Source: JAFGNB01 sp050304135 (lineage in GTDB: Bacteria; Fibrobacterota; Chitinivibrionia; Chitinivibrionales; Chitinispirillaceae). Taken from it: 64,000 nucleotides of DNA. The stretch spans positions 62,001 through 126,000 of the forward strand of contig JBNLDC010000012.1 in the NCBI GenBank assembly GCA_050304135.1, read 5' to 3'. The position numbers were made by a program, and so were the translations under genes. Positions 59,634-64,000 of the stretch are shown here, piece after piece. A model generated the notes under the pieces. It saw only the letters and a list, made by a program, of their open reading frames with translations, was not told the DNA's origin and ran no database searches. Numbering within the stretch: the first letter of the stretch is position 1; every line of letters begins with the position of its first letter.

Positions 59634-60381
59634 TATCCCGGTGGGAACCTTCTGGAAGAAACTGGTTCCCGCAATGCTGATACTGGCGGTACTAGGCTCA
59701 ATCGGGGGAATCATTGTCGTTGACCGGGTGATTATGCCCAATGTTGTCGGGGTGAGTCGTGATGTGGTGACGGTTCCGAAAGTTGCCCGCTTAGCTTTCG
59801 AAGAAGCACGTGAAACACTGTTCAAGGTAGGACTGCTGACGGAAATCCGTGGTAGAGAGTATGACGATACCATACCGGAGCAGGCGATTGTCAGTCAGCA
59901 GCCCATTGCCGGGGCACGAGTTAAAAAAGGCCGTAAAATCGCGGTGGTCGTCAGCAAAGGTAAAGAGATCGCCATTATTCCCGACGTTCGCAATGTTTCG
60001 GAACGACAGGCACGAATTATCATGAAAAAAGCAGGGTTCAGTATCGGATCTATTAAAAAAGTGTACTCCAATGAGCGCCCGGTTGATCTGGTTATCAATG
60101 CATTTCCGCAGAGTGGTACTACCACTTCCCGTGAAATCGAGGTGGACCTGTTCGTCTCCAAAGGACCAAGGCCGACACATGCAGAAGTACCGAATCTGGT
60201 GGGGGAAAGTCTGAAAAATGCGAAGACGCTCATTGAGGAAAGTGGTTTGAATGTCGGGGCGGTAAGTTATCAGAACAATGCATCACTTGTGCCTGGTACT
60301 ATTATCTCTCAATCCTCGGCTCCCGGTTCTAAGGTGCCGTTAGAATCCAGGCTCAATCTGGTGGTCTCCGTTATCCGATGA
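59611..60381 (+). CDS. Membrane-anchored triple-PASTA protein
   Basis: A 256-residue protein. One span at about residues 17-38 is followed by three PASTA domains (about 53-117, 118-187 and 190-256). The last opens with EVPNLVGESLKNAKTLIEESGL, the PASTA consensus. PASTA domains bind peptidoglycan or beta-lactams and usually sit on PknB-type kinases or penicillin-binding proteins. Here they stand alone. The gene overlaps the Crp/Fnr gene and the next TPR gene (ATGA), so it is translationally coupled. Confidence 0.88.
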   Translation: MKRSYTINIPVGTFWKKLVPAMLILAVLGSIGGIIVVDRVIMPNVVGVSRDVVTVPKVARLAFEEARETLFKVGLLTEIRGREYDDTIPEQAIVSQQPIAGARVKKGRKIAVVVSKGKEIAIIPDVRNVSERQARIIMKKAGFSIGSIKKVYSNERPVDLVINAFPQSGTTTSREIEVDLFVSKGPRPTHAEVPNLVGESLKNAKTLIEESGLNVGAVSYQNNASLVPGTIISQSSAPGSKVPLESRLNLVVSVIR

Positions 60382-62147
60382 AGAAAGACTTTTCTATCAC
60401 GGGCTGGTGTTTCGTTCTGAACAGAAGATTCAAAACGCTAACGTGCTATGTAGTGCCGATGCTGCTGTTGCAGAGTGCGTGCACAGTTCCGCAGTTTCCT
60501 GTTGTCCGACCATTAGTAGAGCCGTCGAGAAATGTCTATGCCCGTGCGAAAGCGCAGGATCACTTTATTCTCGGCCGGGATTTTGATCGTCGGGGACTGG
60601 CGAAACTTGCAGAAAGAGAATACGAACGTGCGCTGCAGCTTGATCCTGAATCCGCAACGCTCAAACAACTGGTGGTTGACAAGTTCATTGAGTCGGGAAA
60701 GTTTACTCAGGCGCTTCTGCTGATCAAGGGAAATCGGAAAAATGAGGAATTGAACCGAGATGAAAAGCGGCTGGTTTCGACTATTTATATAAAAATGGAA
60801 GAGATCAACCGGGCCGTCGAGGTTCTGGAGAGTATAAGAGATAAAACCGCCGAGGAACTCTTCTCGATCGGTCGGATATACGAGCTGCTCGGGAATACTC
60901 GGAAATCACTTGACGCGTACCAGGAATATTTTACGAAAAAACCGGAGGTGTTGGCTATTGGTTTCCGTGTAGCGAAAATGCTGATGCAGCTGAAACGTTA
61001 TAGCGAAGCTGAAAACCTTCTGGTCAAAATGCAGGAAGACAACGCCGCTCAGGGAGACATTTATACGCTACGTGGAACTATTGCGCTGGCAAGGGGAGAC
61101 ACTACCGCAGCGATCGGGTTGTATGATTCAGCTCTTGCCATTGATTCAACCCACGAGGAAGCGCTCAGAAGCAAAGCTCAGGTATATATCGGCAAAGCGG
61201 ATTTTCCACCGGCTATCGAGTGCTATGAAAAACTTATACGATCAGAGGTTTACGGCGAGGCGTACGCGCGGACACTCGCCCTGCTGTATTTCTACAACGG
61301 GCAATCGGAGGAGTCCGAAAAACTGTTCAAAAAACTGCTCCAGGAAAATATGGATGATTATGAACTGCACTACTATCTTGGCCTGGTATTCGAAGATCGC
61401 GGGAAGGTTGATTTCGCAAGGATAGAATTAGAAAAGACGCTGGCACTGGAAGCCTCCCACAAGGAAAGCTGGCGTGAACTGTGCATGTTATTTGTACGGG
61501 AAAAGCGTTACGACGATGCAATTGGTATTGCGCGGCGGTATACTGCAGCTTTACCGGAGCTTGCAGCGGCATGGAGAATGAAGGGGTATGTGGAGTCGTT
61601 GATGAAACGGTATCCCGATGCAATCGTGGATTTGAAGAAAGCGGTCGACCTTGATACCGCCGATTCCTATGCATGGTTTGAACTGGGAAGTGTCTACGAA
61701 CGCAACAATCAGTCAGATCGTGCCGTCAAGGCATTCCGGAAGGTGCTTACTCTGCGTCCCGATGACCCCGCAACGCTCAATTATCTTGGATACATGTGGG
61801 CCGAAGACAGTGTGCATCTGGACACGGCAAGAACCTACCTGGAGCGTGCACTTGAACAGGAGCCCAACAACGGTGCATTTCTTGACTCCTACGCATGGGT
61901 TCTCTACCGGCTCGGAAACTACGACACGGCATATGTCTATCTCGAAAAAGCTGTAGAGCGTATTTACGACGACCCGGTCCTGTATCATCATCTTGGAGAT
62001 ATCCTCATCAAACGGGGAGATCCGGATGGTGCATTACGTGCCTACCACCTTTCGCTTGAGCTCGGCTCGGAAAAGAGCGATGAAATCCGTCGCAAAATTC
62101 TTGAACTTGAATTGCTCCAGCAGCGTGAAGGTGCCCAGACTCAATGA
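60378..62147 (+). CDS. TPR lipoprotein
   Basis: A 589-residue lipoprotein. A 25-residue basic N-region leads to a lipobox, LLQSAC (C35). The mature part is a continuous run of TPR helical pairs, for example RDFDRRGLAKLAEREYERALQ, SLDAYQEYFTKKPE, and the canonical SYAWFELGSVYERNNQSDRAV and TLNYLGYMWAEDS. About 12-14 repeats are likely. It is an outer-membrane assembly scaffold or adapter. The ATG overlaps the PASTA stop, and its stop overlaps the next gene's ATG. Confidence 0.88.
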   Translation: MKKDFSITGWCFVLNRRFKTLTCYVVPMLLLQSACTVPQFPVVRPLVEPSRNVYARAKAQDHFILGRDFDRRGLAKLAEREYERALQLDPESATLKQLVVDKFIESGKFTQALLLIKGNRKNEELNRDEKRLVSTIYIKMEEINRAVEVLESIRDKTAEELFSIGRIYELLGNTRKSLDAYQEYFTKKPEVLAIGFRVAKMLMQLKRYSEAENLLVKMQEDNAAQGDIYTLRGTIALARGDTTAAIGLYDSALAIDSTHEEALRSKAQVYIGKADFPPAIECYEKLIRSEVYGEAYARTLALLYFYNGQSEESEKLFKKLLQENMDDYELHYYLGLVFEDRGKVDFARIELEKTLALEASHKESWRELCMLFVREKRYDDAIGIARRYTAALPELAAAWRMKGYVESLMKRYPDAIVDLKKAVDLDTADSYAWFELGSVYERNNQSDRAVKAFRKVLTLRPDDPATLNYLGYMWAEDSVHLDTARTYLERALEQEPNNGAFLDSYAWVLYRLGNYDTAYVYLEKAVERIYDDPVLYHHLGDILIKRGDPDGALRAYHLSLELGSEKSDEIRRKILELELLQQREGAQTQ

Positions 62148-62836
62148 AGTTGTCATTTCCGGTTGTTGTAGCTGCCGTTGTTCTGATAGTGAGTAACTGC
62201 GCCTCAACCCTAAAGTCTCGTTCAGGTAATGATACTGAAGCTGCAGTTGCGGAAATCCGCCGATACTGCAACGATGATCCTGTTGTCGGATTCGGTACCA
62301 TCTCTGCGGCAAGTGCCGGCGAAAAAGTGACCGGATCAATCGAGGTACACTATTCCGGCAGGAACTCCTTTAAAATTGTTCTTTATTCTCCTTTCGGTGC
62401 CTTGGTCGGCAGTCTGGTTTCCCGGGAGGATTCGATCGTGGTTGATTTCGGTCGGCAGCACAAGGTTATCGCATTTGCCGATACCTTTACTTCAGAAATA
62501 CTTCCATGGGGAGTTTCATTGCCCGGTATAGAAGCAGTACGCGCAGTTACCGGGCAGATCCTTTATGGCGATTCGCTAACAAACCGTACACCGGAAAAAA
62601 TAATCACCACCGGTTTCCGTACTATGTATGTCTGGAAAATGGGGGAGTGGACATATAATGCGGCATTTTCCCGCCGGCAAGGTCATTTAAAGTATGTTGA
62701 AATTAAAAGGGACAGTGAAAATTCCGAAGAGTACACAATACGTTTTAAATCATTTACCGCATCACGGGCGAGATTCATAACAATGAGTGCGGATGACCGG
62801 AATTATTTTTCAATTGAATTTGAACGACTACGTTAA
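62144..62836 (+). CDS. LolB-like / DUF4292-like lipoprotein
   Basis: A 230-residue lipoprotein with lipobox VSNC (C19). The mature domain has antiparallel strands such as TGSIEVHYSGRNSFKIVLYS and LVGSLVSREDSIVVDF, which resemble the LolB/LolA half-barrel or the DUF4292 family. It may carry lipids or lipoproteins through the periplasm. It is coupled to the TPR lipoprotein (ATGA overlap) and followed by a PorV-like gene, so the three may form one outer-membrane assembly module. Confidence 0.75.
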   Translation: MKLSFPVVVAAVVLIVSNCASTLKSRSGNDTEAAVAEIRRYCNDDPVVGFGTISAASAGEKVTGSIEVHYSGRNSFKIVLYSPFGALVGSLVSREDSIVVDFGRQHKVIAFADTFTSEILPWGVSLPGIEAVRAVTGQILYGDSLTNRTPEKIITTGFRTMYVWKMGEWTYNAAFSRRQGHLKYVEIKRDSENSEEYTIRFKSFTASRARFITMSADDRNYFSIEFERLR

Positions 62837-62855
62837 AACTAACGGAACTGAATCT

Positions 62856-63869
62856 ATGAAAATCTGTCGGTTGATACTTTCTGGTCTGGTGGCGGTAACA
62901 CTAACGACGGTTTCGGTACATGCACAACATTCCGCTGCAGGCAGGGTGAATTATACTCACCTTCTGCTTGATTATGATGCAAGGTCGGTGGGAATGGCCG
63001 GAGCCTCCGTTGCTGTTCCCGGAAAGTCGATCGGGGTATTCAGTAATCCTGCTGTAACGGCAACAGTGGAGGGGATGGAAGGGTTCGTCGGGTATCAACT
63101 GATACTGGACGGCGTGTGGGGAGCCCCTCTAGGTGTCGCACGTGAATTCCCCGGTATCGGTATCTTCACCGTTGCGTTGCAGGGCGTCACTACCGGGGAG
63201 ATTGAAGTGATTGAAAAGGGACTTGATACCGAGCCGGTTTATACCGGGCAAACCGTATACGATCAGTACGTCAGTTCGGGGATATCATTCGCACGAACAT
63301 TTCTTAATGAACAGCTCAGAGCCGGTATTACCTTCAAGGGACTTTATCATCGACTTGCCGGCAATGAGGATCGCTATGCTACAAAAGCCGTTGCACTTGA
63401 TCTCGGGGTTCAATACCTCCTGCTGAGTGAGCGCCTGGTCGTTGGTGCCGTGGTGCGCAATACCGGGGTTGAACTCTCCGAGTATTCCTATCCACTACCG
63501 TTCTTATTTGAGGTGGGTGTGTCCTACGTACCTCGCTATCTCCCTGCCGTTCGTCTGGCGCTTGATGTAAATAAAATCACCGGTGAGTATCTCGGATTTG
63601 AACCCGGTCTTGAAATTGAACTGTATCCGCAGGTACTCTCCGCCCGATTAGGGTATTCTTTCAGTAGAAGAGACCTTGTTGAGCAATTTCGGAAACTCTC
63701 CGGAAATCAGGACGAAAATTACCTGAAGAGTAACTGGTCTTCTTTCTGTGCGGGAATCGGTATCAGAACAGGGGTGCAGCAGGTAAAGATTCAGGTGGAT
63801 ATCGGTCTTGAATTCAGAGTGTCTTTTCTCCCTCCTTCACCCGTAATCTCTGCGGTGGTTGATTTCTGA
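62856..63869 (+). CDS. PorV/PorQ-like outer-membrane barrel protein
   Basis: A 337-residue protein with a signal peptide cut near VHAQ. The start of the mature part, RVNYTHLLLDYDARSVGMAGASVAV, followed by SIGVFSNPAV, is the PorV/PorQ/UPF0164 signature. In Bacteroidota such proteins serve type IX secretion, but the wider family has other roles. The barrel strands end in SAVVDF. I took the ATG at 62856, 23 codons inside the frame. Last gene of its operon. The 131 bases after it to the window end hold no gene. Confidence 0.85.
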   Translation: MKICRLILSGLVAVTLTTVSVHAQHSAAGRVNYTHLLLDYDARSVGMAGASVAVPGKSIGVFSNPAVTATVEGMEGFVGYQLILDGVWGAPLGVAREFPGIGIFTVALQGVTTGEIEVIEKGLDTEPVYTGQTVYDQYVSSGISFARTFLNEQLRAGITFKGLYHRLAGNEDRYATKAVALDLGVQYLLLSERLVVGAVVRNTGVELSEYSYPLPFLFEVGVSYVPRYLPAVRLALDVNKITGEYLGFEPGLEIELYPQVLSARLGYSFSRRDLVEQFRKLSGNQDENYLKSNWSSFCAGIGIRTGVQQVKIQVDIGLEFRVSFLPPSPVISAVVDF

Positions 63870-64000
63870 AAAAAACCGGATTTCTCGACCTGCCGGCTTC
63901 GTCGAAGTGGGTGACCGACTATGGAATGAAACGCATTCGTGGGTGAGAGATAACTATCGCACTTCTCTCGTGGGAATATGCAGGGGTACGAACTTGCTCC

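Overview
The window looks like a stretch of chromosome from a Gram-negative, probably anaerobic or microaerophilic bacterium. It encodes many outer-membrane barrels, several lipoproteins with clear lipoboxes, a PorV/PorQ-like protein, TPR-rich envelope proteins and a [NiFe] hydrogenase. The gene mix is compatible with the FCB/Fibrobacterota side of the tree, but nothing in the window fixes the taxonomy. I see no phage, insertion sequence, CRISPR array or rRNA. Coding is dense, with many ATGA or TGATG overlaps, and several genes start at GTG or TTG with a good Shine-Dalgarno.

Region 1 (1-12070) is a mosaic of single genes: cysteine synthase, a small barrel protein, a stand-alone response regulator, a B12-binding-type radical SAM enzyme, an NFACT-R protein lacking the RqcH N-terminal half, a zinc-ribbon protein, a RecB-like nuclease with four cysteines, a eukaryotic-type UDP-glucose pyrophosphorylase, a TolC-family channel and an MFS transporter. 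Region 2 (12242-20119) is the most striking part. It is a ten-gene, same-strand array in which a group-3-like [NiFe] hydrogenase (small and large subunits, two-cluster ferredoxin, maturation protease) follows four Roadblock/LC7 proteins and a receiver/PATAN-like protein. The ferredoxin's C-terminal domain and a separate small protein share a domain with cysteine pattern C-x17-C-x30/31-C. No known electron-acceptor module is present, so this could be an H2-linked redox sensing or signalling cassette.

Region 3 (20547-31817) has a Ser/Thr kinase with a C-terminal repeat region, aspS, a lipoprotein and a LysM protein, a PgpH-type HD phosphodiesterase with a HAMP-like membrane partner, a DUF3098-like small protein whose stop codon lies inside tRNA-Val, tRNA-Asp, and a trans-sulfuration enzyme. 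Region 4 (32951-38573) is a full six-gene biotin operon in the order bioC-bioD-bioA-bioF-bioH-like-bioB. Region 5 (38890-57000) is an envelope and polysaccharide district. It holds TPR and Wzi-like proteins, rsmA with a large barrel protein, two NTF2-like lipoproteins, a flippase, two GT4 and one GT2 glycosyltransferases, a barrel-TPR-coiled-coil protein, two tandem beta-helix paralogues and a second radical SAM enzyme.

Region 6 (57091-63869) has acpS, an AMIN-like membrane-anchored protein, and a tight Crp/Fnr-PASTA-TPR lipoprotein-LolB-like lipoprotein-PorV-like operon. Start codons were re-chosen where the longest reading frame gave an implausible N-terminus. All functional calls rest on motifs read by eye, without database searches.
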